From the NCBI RefSeq assembly GCF_013410115.1, contig NZ_JACCCV010000001.1, forward strand, positions 1,054,001 through 1,118,000: a stretch of 64,000 nt of DNA. Direction: 5' to 3'. Of this stretch, positions 7,549 through 15,682 are shown piece by piece (the first letter of the stretch is position 1; each line of letters opens with the position of its first letter). The DNA is from Tunturiibacter gelidiferens (lineage in GTDB: Bacteria; Acidobacteriota; Terriglobia; Terriglobales; Acidobacteriaceae). The position numbers were made by a program, and so were the translations under genes. The notes under the pieces were generated by a model that had not been told where the DNA came from, did no database searches, and saw only the letters and a list, made by a program, of their open reading frames with translations.

Positions 7549-10092
7549 CTACGAACCGGCATAGAGTTGAAATGCTGCCCAATACATAGGCTTGCGCGTG
7601 ACACCATCAGAACGCATCATCGCTAACTTGGCCGTTCGAAGCGCCTCGTCCGGTTTGCTTCCGCTTTCAAGGCCGCCATACAATCGGTCCATGAGTTGCG
7701 GTGTCGAAGCGTCGTTCACCTCCCACAACGCTCCGATTACGTTATGCGCTCCCGCCCGCAAGAACGCCCAGGACAAACCCACCAACTCCTCGCCCGCGTA
7801 AGCGCGTAACCCTGATCCGTAGCAGGATGAGATAGTCACAAGTCTGGCATGCAACGGATGATGCACGATCTCCCGCGCATACAACTTATACTCCTCGGGG
7901 TGAGCCGTTGATGCCGAAAGCACAACCGCCGAATCCAGCGGACTAAGCCGGCTTGCGGTCCCGTGAGCGACGAAGTGGATGTACTCAAAACGATCCGGCC
8001 TGACCGTTCCATACGCCGAAGGCACTGCCTCTGCCTGCGTGAGCACTGTCTCGCGATCCACCGTAAAATGCCTCTTGATCTCATCCACTTCAGCCGGCGC
8101 GTTTCGCAGGCTTTCATACTCTGTGCCCGACGAGACTGGATTGCCGATCAACAGTAAATTGTCCGCCTCATTTGAAGAAGAGACAGAATCGACCTTCGAC
8201 AGAAGCCGAATCGAGTTCGCGTTCGTCAGCGTCACATCCTCGATCCAGTAATGAAGCTTTCCGACCCCCGGCTTAAGCAGCGTCTCGAAATTCAATCCGT
8301 TGAGGCCGCCGTCAGGAATGATAAATACCTTCGCCCCATCCGGGATCATAGACGCTGCTGGAGCGACGATCGTGTCATAGAGATATCTACCGTCAACGTT
8401 CGCCTCCCGCAGCGCATCGCTCGATCTCAAAATCGCCTTCTGGTAGGTCTGGACATGAGATTCGATCTCTTGTTCCTTCGGAAGCAAGAAGAGACTCGTA
8501 TGAGTTGCTGTGATTGCCCACAGATAAGACTTTTCTGATCCAAGCGAGTAGAAGAGAATTACGGCATTGAGCTTACGCGCGATCGCCTGCGGATTCATCA
8601 CCTCACGTAGAGTCGGCGAATTCTTTCTCGTCCCGAGCCCCTCGGCCAGAGTGCGCGCTCTCCCAAGGTCGAGAAGCTTCAGGGCTTCGTCTTCCCTATG
8701 CGAAGCGATTAAAAAACTAGCGTAGTCTCTGTAAAGATCATTTCCGTTCGCAAAGAAAGGTAATTTCAGTTCTTCATCTGTGACTTCGTTTCTCTTATCC
8801 TCAAAGGTCTGAATAGATCTTCGGTACCAGATCTCAGCTTGTTTTTGGTTTTGTCTGACGGTGAAGTATTTTGCGAGGCCGTCTTCAATCTGCCATCGCA
8901 CATAAGGGGCTCCCTCCGCGCTCTCATACACCTCCATCAACATTCGTTCTGCATCTTGCCCGTTCGGCTGATGTATCGCTAGAAGTGCCTGCACGAACTT
9001 GGCGTCAATCTCCGCTCCCTTGTCGCCGGATAAATTCGCTGCACGGACTGCCTCGTCGCTTTGAATCTTCGCGGAATCGAATTGCCCCTCTTGGAAATAC
9101 AAGAGTGCTAGTTGTGTCTCGATGTCAGAGATCTGATCCGTAGCATTGATGGCGGTTGCGGACTTTAGCGCTCGTTCGTAGCAGGTCTTCGCCTCCTTGA
9201 GATCCCCGAGTTTGTAATAAGACGAACCGGCCTCCCATAACCAAACGACCTGTGCGCTTGTAGTACCTATCTCCCTGGCTTCTTTTTCAGCGGCCTGGAA
9301 ATTCGACAGAGCCTTCTCGTAATCTCCAAGCCGATAGAACGCGTCACCCATATCTCCCATCGCCGCTTCTGTTACCTGTCTTGCCTGCACAGATCTTGCA
9401 AATTTAGTCGCTTCCTGCAGCAGAGCCACCGCTTCGTCGTAATGCTCCATCTGCAAAGCCACATATCCAAGATTTAAGAGATCGCTGGCTTCGAGGAAAG
9501 CATCCGCATGGCCGCGCGCAGCCTGCAAACTTTTTCTATACAAGTCTGAAGCAGCAGTCAGGTTATTCCGGTTGAGCTGTATCCTCGCTTCGGCATTGAA
9601 AACCTCACCGTCTAAATGCGAATTACTCAAATCGCATAAGACCCGCGCCTGGCGTAACTCTTGATCTGATTGTTGGGATTGGCCCAATCCCGCATGCGCC
9701 AGGCCACAGAGCAAGTCCCTTTGGATTGCTGCATCCCCTGTGTCGGGATACGAGACCGTCTTATCGTCGAGTAAGTGGAGGACATCCGTTCGGCGTCCCT
9801 GATAGGTGAGAATCTCGCCTTCCAGGAGGCGAAACTTCATCGACCAGTTTGCATCTCTGCTGGCGAAGCGTTCGCGTGCCTCCTCCGCTTCCGCTTGTGC
9901 CACATCCAGACTGCCATGCAGAAAGTCGCTTCGGATGTGCTCGAACGTCGCCGCTGGATCTTCGATGCCCACCGAGGAACGGCATCCCAAACCGCTAATG
10001 GCAAACAGCGAGGCGGTGGCCAGTACTATGGCGGAACAGTACGGCCACCAGTGGTCAACGAAGATATGTTCAGGTTTCCTTCTACATTGCAA
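7549..10092 (-). CDS. TPR-repeat CHAT-domain (caspase-like) protein
   Basis: About 847 aa from the TTG at 10092. A hydrophobic N-terminal segment (about residues 20-37, ending GLGC) suggests membrane anchoring or a weak lipoprotein signal. Residues about 50-470 are TPR repeats (for example GDAFYRLGDYEKALSNFQAAE, GSSYYKLGDLKEAKTCYERAL). The C-terminal third is a CHAT peptidase domain with the expected dyad: His710 in HFVAHG and Cys757 in ISSCYGSG, followed by AGEELVGLSWAFLRAGA and a GALWEVND end motif. Family knowledge: CHAT proteins are caspase/separase-related proteases often activated by a partner. The frame stays open to 10308 and overlaps the upstream 272-aa gene; I use the TTG because it places the hydrophobic segment at the N-terminus. 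Operon with the ECF sigma and anti-sigma genes. Confidence 0.85.
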   Translation of the reverse strand: MQCRRKPEHIFVDHWWPYCSAIVLATASLFAISGLGCRSSVGIEDPAATFEHIRSDFLHGSLDVAQAEAEEARERFASRDANWSMKFRLLEGEILTYQGRRTDVLHLLDDKTVSYPDTGDAAIQRDLLCGLAHAGLGQSQQSDQELRQARVLCDLSNSHLDGEVFNAEARIQLNRNNLTAASDLYRKSLQAARGHADAFLEASDLLNLGYVALQMEHYDEAVALLQEATKFARSVQARQVTEAAMGDMGDAFYRLGDYEKALSNFQAAEKEAREIGTTSAQVVWLWEAGSSYYKLGDLKEAKTCYERALKSATAINATDQISDIETQLALLYFQEGQFDSAKIQSDEAVRAANLSGDKGAEIDAKFVQALLAIHQPNGQDAERMLMEVYESAEGAPYVRWQIEDGLAKYFTVRQNQKQAEIWYRRSIQTFEDKRNEVTDEELKLPFFANGNDLYRDYASFLIASHREDEALKLLDLGRARTLAEGLGTRKNSPTLREVMNPQAIARKLNAVILFYSLGSEKSYLWAITATHTSLFLLPKEQEIESHVQTYQKAILRSSDALREANVDGRYLYDTIVAPAASMIPDGAKVFIIPDGGLNGLNFETLLKPGVGKLHYWIEDVTLTNANSIRLLSKVDSVSSSNEADNLLLIGNPVSSGTEYESLRNAPAEVDEIKRHFTVDRETVLTQAEAVPSAYGTVRPDRFEYIHFVAHGTASRLSPLDSAVVLSASTAHPEEYKLYAREIVHHPLHARLVTISSCYGSGLRAYAGEELVGLSWAFLRAGAHNVIGALWEVNDASTPQLMDRLYGGLESGSKPDEALRTAKLAMMRSDGVTRKPMYWAAFQLYAGS

Positions 10093-10844
10093 CCTAGCTC
10101 GGCCCGAATCATCGATAACGAAACCGTCCCGCGACTGATAAAAAATTCTCCAAGGAAGATCCTTCCGAACTCCGGAATCTCCAAAACGTGGCCGAAAGAT
10201 CTGCCTGGAACCGCCTGATCCACGCCATCCACCAAGGAACACAGAACACATCGATCTTCTCCCGGCTTTGGATCCGAATCCATCCAACCAAATCTGTCGC
10301 TCACCCATCCGGCTTTCTTTGCGTTAGCGCTCTTGACTATTTTGCGACCCTGATCGCGGCTGGCCTGCTGAAAGTGTTTGTGGGAAAGTGGTTCGTCAGC
10401 TTCGCCCCGTAGAGTCATGAACTTTTCGTTCATCACTGGTGCAACGTCGCGCCCAGCTACTCGAAGCTGGTCGAACCGAGATCCAGCAAACGAGATTCGA
10501 GGGTATTTGCCGTCTTTGGAGTATTCGATAGAGACCTGGGCCACAATCCGCTCAGCCGTCAAAACCTCCAGAATGTTTAGTCCCTCGACCACAGAAGTGG
10601 TCACCATAGACCAGGGGCCGTCCGTCTGTTGTTCTCTACCCGAAACACGAGTATAAGCCGCACGGCACGAGACGATCGAATCATGATTAAACGATCCGGT
10701 CGATGTCGTCACATGGCCGCCGACGGCGGGCAGTAAGGAGTGTGCCTGCGACGGGATTATTTTCTGAGAAGGATGTTTGACGAATCCGCCTAGCGAGTGC
10801 GCGTCGGATTGAAAGTAGAATGTCTTCGTTGAAACGGGTCGCAT
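10026..10844 (-). CDS. Hypothetical protein of the sigma/CHAT operon (272 aa)
   Basis: Starts at an ATG with GAAGGG six bases upstream, 23 bases after the anti-sigma gene. No signal peptide, membrane span or family I can name. The first 60 residues contain FQSDAHSLGGFVKHPSQKIIPSQ and SCRAAYTRVSG, and the middle is basic with mixed strands (IVAQVSIEYSKDGKYPRISFAGSRFDQLRVAGRDVAP). Its 3' end overlaps the CHAT gene by about 66 bases in another frame, or by up to 280 bases if the CHAT frame is used in full. The composition reads as a real protein, at least over the first two thirds. Its place between an anti-sigma factor and a CHAT protein suggests a role in the same pathway, but no function can be assigned. 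Confidence 0.6.
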   Translation of the reverse strand: MRPVSTKTFYFQSDAHSLGGFVKHPSQKIIPSQAHSLLPAVGGHVTTSTGSFNHDSIVSCRAAYTRVSGREQQTDGPWSMVTTSVVEGLNILEVLTAERIVAQVSIEYSKDGKYPRISFAGSRFDQLRVAGRDVAPVMNEKFMTLRGEADEPLSHKHFQQASRDQGRKIVKSANAKKAGWVSDRFGWMDSDPKPGEDRCVLCSLVDGVDQAVPGRSFGHVLEIPEFGRIFLGEFFISRGTVSLSMIRAELGCNVEGNLNISSLTTGGRTVPP

Positions 10845-10867
10845 ATCAGCCCTTCAGTTTCAGTAGT

Positions 10868-11557
10868 CTAATCCTGAACGTTCAAAGTAAAGCGATAGTG
10901 AGCTAGTTCAACAGCGGGCCCGACCGAAGCTCGATCCGTATCTCCCCGTACTACCAAGGTGTAACTGCCCGCCACCTTTTCGACTCCGGGGACTCGTATC
11001 GAAACAGTATCCTTCGCTTCCTGCGCAGAGACCTGGACGTGCCAGGCAAGCGAGCCGGAAGGTGAATACAGAGAGCAAGTGTAGCTCATAAAACGGTCTT
11101 GTGTAGGAACATCGACAAGTAAAAGAAAGGGTTTAGCTTTCGACACTGTGATCGCCGCCGCGCCGTCGCCGCGGCTATTTCCGTTTACTAAGGAGAGAGA
11201 AGGCAGAATCTCTGGAGCCTTCAACTGAGCAATCTCGTTAGTCAAATGTGGATACACCACGATATTTTGGTAAGCGGTTACCAGCAGCGACGCCGCCAGT
11301 GCCGTCCAGGCAAATACCGGCTTCCACTGCAGCATAGAGCGGGATCTCTTCGGGGCCTCCGACGCCGGCTTCGAACGGGGAAAAGACTTGAGTTCATGCT
11401 TTGCTGTATCAAGGAATGCAGCAGTCGCGCGGAGATCGGCAGCGCACTCCGGACAGTCGAAGAAGTGTGCTTCGAACTCATCACGCTCTAGAGGGGACAT
11501 CTCTCCCAGCAAATACTTCTCTACCGCTTTGCTCTGTGTGGCTTCGAAATGGTCCAT
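10868..11557 (-). CDS. Zinc-finger anti-sigma factor with extracytoplasmic domain
   Basis: A 229-aa single-pass membrane protein. The N-terminal zinc-binding anti-sigma motif is H31-x3-C35-x2-C38 (EAHFFDCPECAADLRA), preceded by the typical helix KAVEKYLLGEMSPLERDEFE. One transmembrane segment lies at about 84-105 (FAWTALAASLLVTAYQNIVV). The C-terminal half is a beta-rich, probably Ig-like, periplasmic domain ending in YTLVVRGD and HYRFTLNVQD. Family role: it binds and silences the cognate ECF sigma factor until an envelope signal releases it. The ATG at 11557 is used; the frame is open further upstream into the sigma gene, but that part does not look coding. It follows the sigma gene by 59 bases. 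Confidence 0.85.
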   Translation of the reverse strand: MDHFEATQSKAVEKYLLGEMSPLERDEFEAHFFDCPECAADLRATAAFLDTAKHELKSFPRSKPASEAPKRSRSMLQWKPVFAWTALAASLLVTAYQNIVVYPHLTNEIAQLKAPEILPSLSLVNGNSRGDGAAAITVSKAKPFLLLVDVPTQDRFMSYTCSLYSPSGSLAWHVQVSAQEAKDTVSIRVPGVEKVAGSYTLVVRGDTDRASVGPAVELAHYRFTLNVQD

Positions 11558-11616
11558 TGGGAAAAATGCCTCAACTCTATAGTGTTTCCGGCCGCAAAAT
11601 CGTGTCACGAACTTCT

Positions 11617-12195
11617 TTAGTTCATTCTGCTGTCGCCTAAGTGGCTTATATAAAAAGACTTGAAAGATTGCTTGGCCCGGTGTACCAACACCCTCAGATA
11701 CTCCCGGTTTATGCCAAACTCGGCGCAAACCTCATCCTTGTCGCGCTCATCCAGCAACACCGATTGCAGCAGCCGCCTATCCCGCTCGGTCAACTCCGCC
11801 ATAATCTGATGAACGATTCGATGCGCATCCTTCGTCTCAAGAAGACTGAGAGCACTCGGTTCATGATTCACCAGGGACGCTTCCGTGTCGGGGTCGAGGA
11901 ATGACTCGGTCTTGTTCTTGGAACGGTAATGCTCCAGCAACACATGGTTACAAACCGAATTTACAAACGCCCCCAGGCGGTCAGGCTCCCTCAGGCCATG
12001 TGCCGAGCGCACCAGCACCAACACCCGCACAAAGGTCTCCTGTCTCACATCTTCGATGGCTTCTCTGGAGTTTAATCGCGAACGCAGCTTAAGCTGGATC
12101 AGTTCTCCGAAGTAGCTTACAAAGTGCTCCTCGGTGCGGGCGTCTCCGGATCGGAGCCTCTCCAGATAAGCCGCGTCGAACGCAAAAAATTGCAA
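11617..12195 (-). CDS. RNA polymerase ECF-type sigma factor
   Basis: A 192-aa sigma-70 family protein of the ECF group. Region 2 is visible (EEHFVSYFGELIQLKLRSRL, then EAIEDVRQETFVRVL), with the DVRQETF core matching region 2.2. Region 4 is ELTERDRRLLQSVLLDERDKDEVCAEFGINREYLRVLVHRAKQSFK, a helix-turn-helix for -35 recognition. The start is a TTG at 12195 behind a GGGGGGA site; no ATG is available before region 2. It heads the descending operon with the anti-sigma, unknown 272-aa and TPR-CHAT genes, so it probably drives at least its own operon. The linker between regions 2 and 4 is unusually acidic and serine-rich (residues about 95-115). Confidence 0.9.
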   Translation of the reverse strand: MQFFAFDAAYLERLRSGDARTEEHFVSYFGELIQLKLRSRLNSREAIEDVRQETFVRVLVLVRSAHGLREPDRLGAFVNSVCNHVLLEHYRSKNKTESFLDPDTEASLVNHEPSALSLLETKDAHRIVHQIMAELTERDRRLLQSVLLDERDKDEVCAEFGINREYLRVLVHRAKQSFKSFYISHLGDSRMN

Positions 12196-12601
12196 GCTCT
12201 GTCCCCCCAGGCGGCTGTACTTGCGCCCAAGTTTACACCGTAGGACGAACTTGTCACGAACCGCTCCGGTAATCGTGGGTTCGGATCTTTTTGTATCTTG
12301 ATGCCCCGTTCCAATTGACCATTTCGACTAGGTGCGGGTGGTGTTCACCAAGAGTGAATCAAGGCAGAGAAGCGCTGCAAATCGAAATACAAGACTCCCG
12401 CCCGTAAAGGCGCGATACCCAGATAGTGCCTGCCAAGTCACGACCGTTTCACAAGTTCCGGAAAAAGAAAGTTGACTTCAAACTGTAACAATCCCTTCCA
12501 CGTCGTAGGCCCCTGCCGATCGCGCGCCCCATCGACCAGGCGGGATTCGGAGTTCTCTTCCTCCGACTGGTAGGATAGTGCTCTCAAGAGGAGGCCCGCC
12601 T
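12196..12601. other. Divergent regulatory region between sigma operon and mmsA
   Basis: About 400 bases without a gene. It must hold the sigma-operon promoter (-) and the dehydrogenase promoter (+). A short inverted repeat TTCAC-N5-GTGAA is at 12344-12358. A TTGACT hexamer at about 12471-12476 could be a -35 for mmsA, but no matching -10 is evident. A clear AGGAGG at about 12590 is the ribosome binding site of mmsA. No ECF-type GGAAC...GTC promoter could be assigned with confidence. Confidence 0.4.
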
Positions 12602-14143
12602 ATGTCCGCCACATCCACACTGACCCCACCCAAAGCCACTGACCGCCAATTGAGAGAGGTCCACCACTGGGTTAACGGCGAAATCATGGTCGGAGTTTCC
12701 GGACAGTTCGGGGACATCTACAACCCCGCTACCGGGAAGATCCAGGCCAAGGTCGCGCTCGCAACCAGCGCCGAGGTGGATGTCGCTGTAGCCGCCGCCG
12801 CTGCCGCATTTCCAGGATGGTCGTCACTGCCGGCCCTCCGTAGAGCCCGTGTACTCTTTCGGTTTCGTGAAATCTTCGAGCGCCGTCTCGACGAAGTGGC
12901 GACCCTGCTCACCAGTGAACACGGAAAGGTTTTCTCGGATGCAAAAGGCGAGGCGACTCGCGGGCTCGAAGTCGTCGAGTTTGCGACCGGCATCCCCCAG
13001 TTGCTCAAAGGGGAGTTCACCGAGCAGGTCGGCTCCGACATTGACAGCTGGTCCATGCGGCAACCTCTCGGCGTAGTAGCCGGAATCACGCCCTTCAACT
13101 TCCCCGCGATGGTGCCTATGTGGATGTTCCCCATCGCCCTCGCGTGCGGCAACACCTTCGTTCTCAAGCCAAGCGAGCGCGACCCCAGCGCTTCGCTGCT
13201 CCTCGCTGAGATGCTCAAGGAAGCTGGCCTGCCCGCCGGAGTCTTCAACGTCGTCCACGGCGACAAGACCGCAGTCGACGCGCTCCTCGCCCATCCAACC
13301 GTACAGGCGATAAGCTTCGTAGGCTCCACGCCGATCGCCGAGTACGTCTACCGCGAAGGAACCAGACACGGCAAACGCGTGCAGGCTCTCGGCGGCGCCA
13401 AGAATCATATGATCGTCATGCCCGACGCGGACCTCGATCAGGCCGCCGACGCGCTCGTCGGCGCAGCCTACGGATCTGCAGGCGAGCGATGCATGGCAAT
13501 CTCAGTAGCCGTGACAGTAGGCAATGCCACCGCCGACAAGCTGATCGGCAAAATCGAGCATCGCATCGAAGGCTTGCAGATGGGCGATGGTATGAAAGAG
13601 GGCGCAGAACTTGGCCCGCTGGTCACAAAGGCTCATCTGGAACGAGTCACCGGCTACCTGCAACACGGTGAGTCCGAGGGGGCAGAATTAGTGGTTGATG
13701 GACGCAAGAATGCGCTCACAAAGGGGGAAGGCTTCTTCCTTGGTGCTTGCCTCTTCGATCACGTCAAGCCAGAGATGAAGATCTATCGCGAGGAGATCTT
13801 CGGTCCAGTGCTGGGCATCGTACGAGCCAGCGACTTCGAAACAGCGCTGCAGCTGATCAATGAACATGAATACGGCAACGGCACCTCCATCTTCACGCGC
13901 GATGGCGACACAGCACGAGACTTCGCGCACCGAGTACAGGCCGGCATGGTCGGCATCAACGTCCCCATCCCTGTTCCGATGGCGTTCCATAGTTTCGGCG
14001 GATGGAAGCGTTCTCTATTCGGGGATCACGCGATGTATGGCCCGGAGGGTATCCGCTTCTACACCAGACTGAAAACAATCACGTCTCGCTGGCCCACGGG
14101 CATACGCAAGGGCGTCGACACTTCCATGCCAACTCTAGGCTAG
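12602..14143 (+). CDS. mmsA: CoA-acylating methylmalonate/malonate-semialdehyde dehydrogenase
   Basis: A 513-aa aldehyde dehydrogenase of the MmsA/IolA branch. It oxidises (methyl)malonate semialdehyde to propionyl- or acetyl-CoA with NAD+, CoA and loss of CO2. Visible: the nucleotide-binding region [46 protein letters not shown], catalytic Cys297 in AGERCMAIS, and the end block [22 protein letters not shown] that is typical of the CoA-dependent members. The general-base glutamate of ordinary ALDHs is absent from its usual place (ALGGAKNH), as in MmsA. The ATG at 12602 follows AGGAGG. It converges on the pyrimidine catabolic run, whose aminotransferase produces its predicted substrate, so it probably completes that pathway. 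Confidence 0.92.
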   Translation: MSATSTLTPPKATDRQLREVHHWVNGEIMVGVSGQFGDIYNPATGKIQAKVALATSAEVDVAVAAAAAAFPGWSSLPALRRARVLFRFREIFERRLDEVATLLTSEHGKVFSDAKGEATRGLEVVEFATGIPQLLKGEFTEQVGSDIDSWSMRQPLGVVAGITPFNFPAMVPMWMFPIALACGNTFVLKPSERDPSASLLLAEMLKEAGLPAGVFNVVHGDKTAVDALLAHPTVQAISFVGSTPIAEYVYREGTRHGKRVQALGGAKNHMIVMPDADLDQAADALVGAAYGSAGERCMAISVAVTVGNATADKLIGKIEHRIEGLQMGDGMKEGAELGPLVTKAHLERVTGYLQHGESEGAELVVDGRKNALTKGEGFFLGACLFDHVKPEMKIYREEIFGPVLGIVRASDFETALQLINEHEYGNGTSIFTRDGDTARDFAHRVQAGMVGINVPIPVPMAFHSFGGWKRSLFGDHAMYGPEGIRFYTRLKTITSRWPTGIRKGVDTSMPTLG

Positions 14144-14154
14144 GGCTGCGGTCC

Positions 14155-14262
14155 AATCTCCCTCCCGACCAACGGGAGGACCAATGCAACTCACCAGCCA
14201 AGGCCGGTACACAAGTCACGAAGTGACCGCCCCACGCGGAGTGGGCCCGTCCGGCAGGACGT
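14155..14262. repeat. Multi-hairpin intergenic element, copy 1
   Basis: About 105 bases between convergent mmsA and the aminotransferase gene. It contains four consecutive stem-loops: CTCCC-GACCAAC-GGGAG, GTCAC-GAA-GTGAC, CCCAC-GCGGA-GTGGG and GTCC-GGCA-GGAC. A second copy lies at 38178-38279. The third stem differs between copies in compensating positions (CTCCC/GGGAG in copy 2), so base pairing rather than sequence is kept there. Both copies start just after the stop of a plus-strand gene. A role as transcript end, mRNA stabiliser or mobile repeat is inference. Confidence 0.7.
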
Positions 14263-14264
14263 AC

Positions 14265-15650
14265 TCAAGCTCCGATAGCAGCGTCAGCCAAGTTCAGATG
14301 CCTATCCAGAACCGAGATGCCAAGGTCAATCTGTTCTTTAGTCACAATCAGCGGCGGAGCAATCACAAAGTGTGAAACCCATGCCTGGATCGTGACTCCA
14401 TCCGCCAGTATCTTCGCCGCGATCTGATCCACTAGCAGTGGCTTCCCAGAAACTTTATCGGAATAAGTGTTGAAAGGCTCCTTAGTGATTTGATCCTTCA
14501 CCAGGTCGACCGCCCAGAAAAGGCCCTTTCCCCGAACATCTCCGATACTTGGATGTTTAGCCTTCAACTCCATGAGCTTGCCTTCAACATAGGGCGCAAG
14601 CTCACGCGCGCGCTCCACAAGACCGAGCCGCTGCATCTCGCGAATCGTAGCGACCGCAGGAGCAAGCGTAAGCGGATGCGCCTCATACGTATGGCCATGG
14701 GCGAAGTAATGATCCTGAAAGTAGTCGGCTATCTTCTCACTCGTCGCGCAGAGACCCAGCGGCACATAAGCCGAAGTAATTCCTTTCGCCGTGACCAGAA
14801 TGTCCGGAACGACTCCCCAATGATTCATCGCGAACCACTCCCCAGTACGCCCCCACCCGGTCATCACCTCATCCGCAATCAGCAGAACGCCATATTCATC
14901 GCAGATCCGGCGAAGCTTCGGCATGTACTCTTCCGGAGGAACGATCACACCGTTCGTGCCGACGATAGGCTCCACCAGAACAGCAGCCACATCCGATTCA
15001 TTGCGGATCATATGCTCAATGTAGTCCGCGCACGCAATGCCACATCCCGGATAGGTATGTTTGATCGGGCATTTGTAACAGTGAACCTCCGGCGCAAAGA
15101 GAACACCCGGACCCTTGCCGCCCGGCTCCATAGCCCACCGCCGTGGGTCTCCAGTTGCAGCGATTGAGCCAGCAGTCGAGCCATGGTAAGAGCGGTAGCG
15201 AGCGATGATCTTCGTCTTTCCGGTATACATGCGCGCAATCTTGAAGGCCGCCTCGTTAGCCTCTGTGCCGGAAGTGGTAAAGAAAAACTTACTGAGGCCC
15301 TTGGGTAACACTTCGAGTAGAAGCTGAGACAACTCCGCTCGTGCCGTAGTAGCGTAGCCCGGCATAGCGTAGCTCAGCTCTTGTGCCTGCCGCGCAATCG
15401 CATCAATAACAGCTTGATTCTTGTGACCAAGGTTTGAGCACATCAACTGCGACGAAAAGTCCAGATACCGCTTGCCCGATCCGTCGACGATATAGCAGCC
15501 CTCCGCGCCGACGATGTGCATCGGGTTCCAACCTTTTTGGAGTCGCCAAGTGCCGTAGTTATGCTGTCGTGTCAGGTCGACAACCTGCTGGCTGGTGAGC
15601 GGTTCTGACTTATTGGAGCTCTTAGGCTCGACGACATCAATGGGACTCAT
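14265..15650 (-). CDS. Class III PLP aminotransferase, probably beta-alanine/3-aminoisobutyrate:pyruvate
   Basis: A 461-aa omega-amino acid aminotransferase of normal length. PLP-fold motifs: FFFTTSGTEANEAAFKIAR, then RYRSYHGSTAGSIAATGDPRRW, VEPIVGTNGV, the cofactor aspartate in LLIADEVMTGWGRTGEWFA, and the Schiff-base lysine in VTAKGITSAYVPLG. In this cluster the expected reaction moves the amino group of beta-alanine (from uracil) or beta-aminoisobutyrate (from thymine) to pyruvate, giving the semialdehyde consumed by the neighbouring MmsA. Close relatives include taurine:pyruvate aminotransferase, so the substrate is inferred from context. Odd feature: a Cys-rich loop CYKCPIKHTYPGCGIAC at about residues 194-210 that could bind a metal. 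Last gene of the run, 32 bases after the permease. Confidence 0.88.
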   Translation of the reverse strand: MSPIDVVEPKSSNKSEPLTSQQVVDLTRQHNYGTWRLQKGWNPMHIVGAEGCYIVDGSGKRYLDFSSQLMCSNLGHKNQAVIDAIARQAQELSYAMPGYATTARAELSQLLLEVLPKGLSKFFFTTSGTEANEAAFKIARMYTGKTKIIARYRSYHGSTAGSIAATGDPRRWAMEPGGKGPGVLFAPEVHCYKCPIKHTYPGCGIACADYIEHMIRNESDVAAVLVEPIVGTNGVIVPPEEYMPKLRRICDEYGVLLIADEVMTGWGRTGEWFAMNHWGVVPDILVTAKGITSAYVPLGLCATSEKIADYFQDHYFAHGHTYEAHPLTLAPAVATIREMQRLGLVERARELAPYVEGKLMELKAKHPSIGDVRGKGLFWAVDLVKDQITKEPFNTYSDKVSGKPLLVDQIAAKILADGVTIQAWVSHFVIAPPLIVTKEQIDLGISVLDRHLNLADAAIGA

Positions 15651-15682
15651 GACTGCATCCTATTCCTGAGAAGTTAAGTGTG

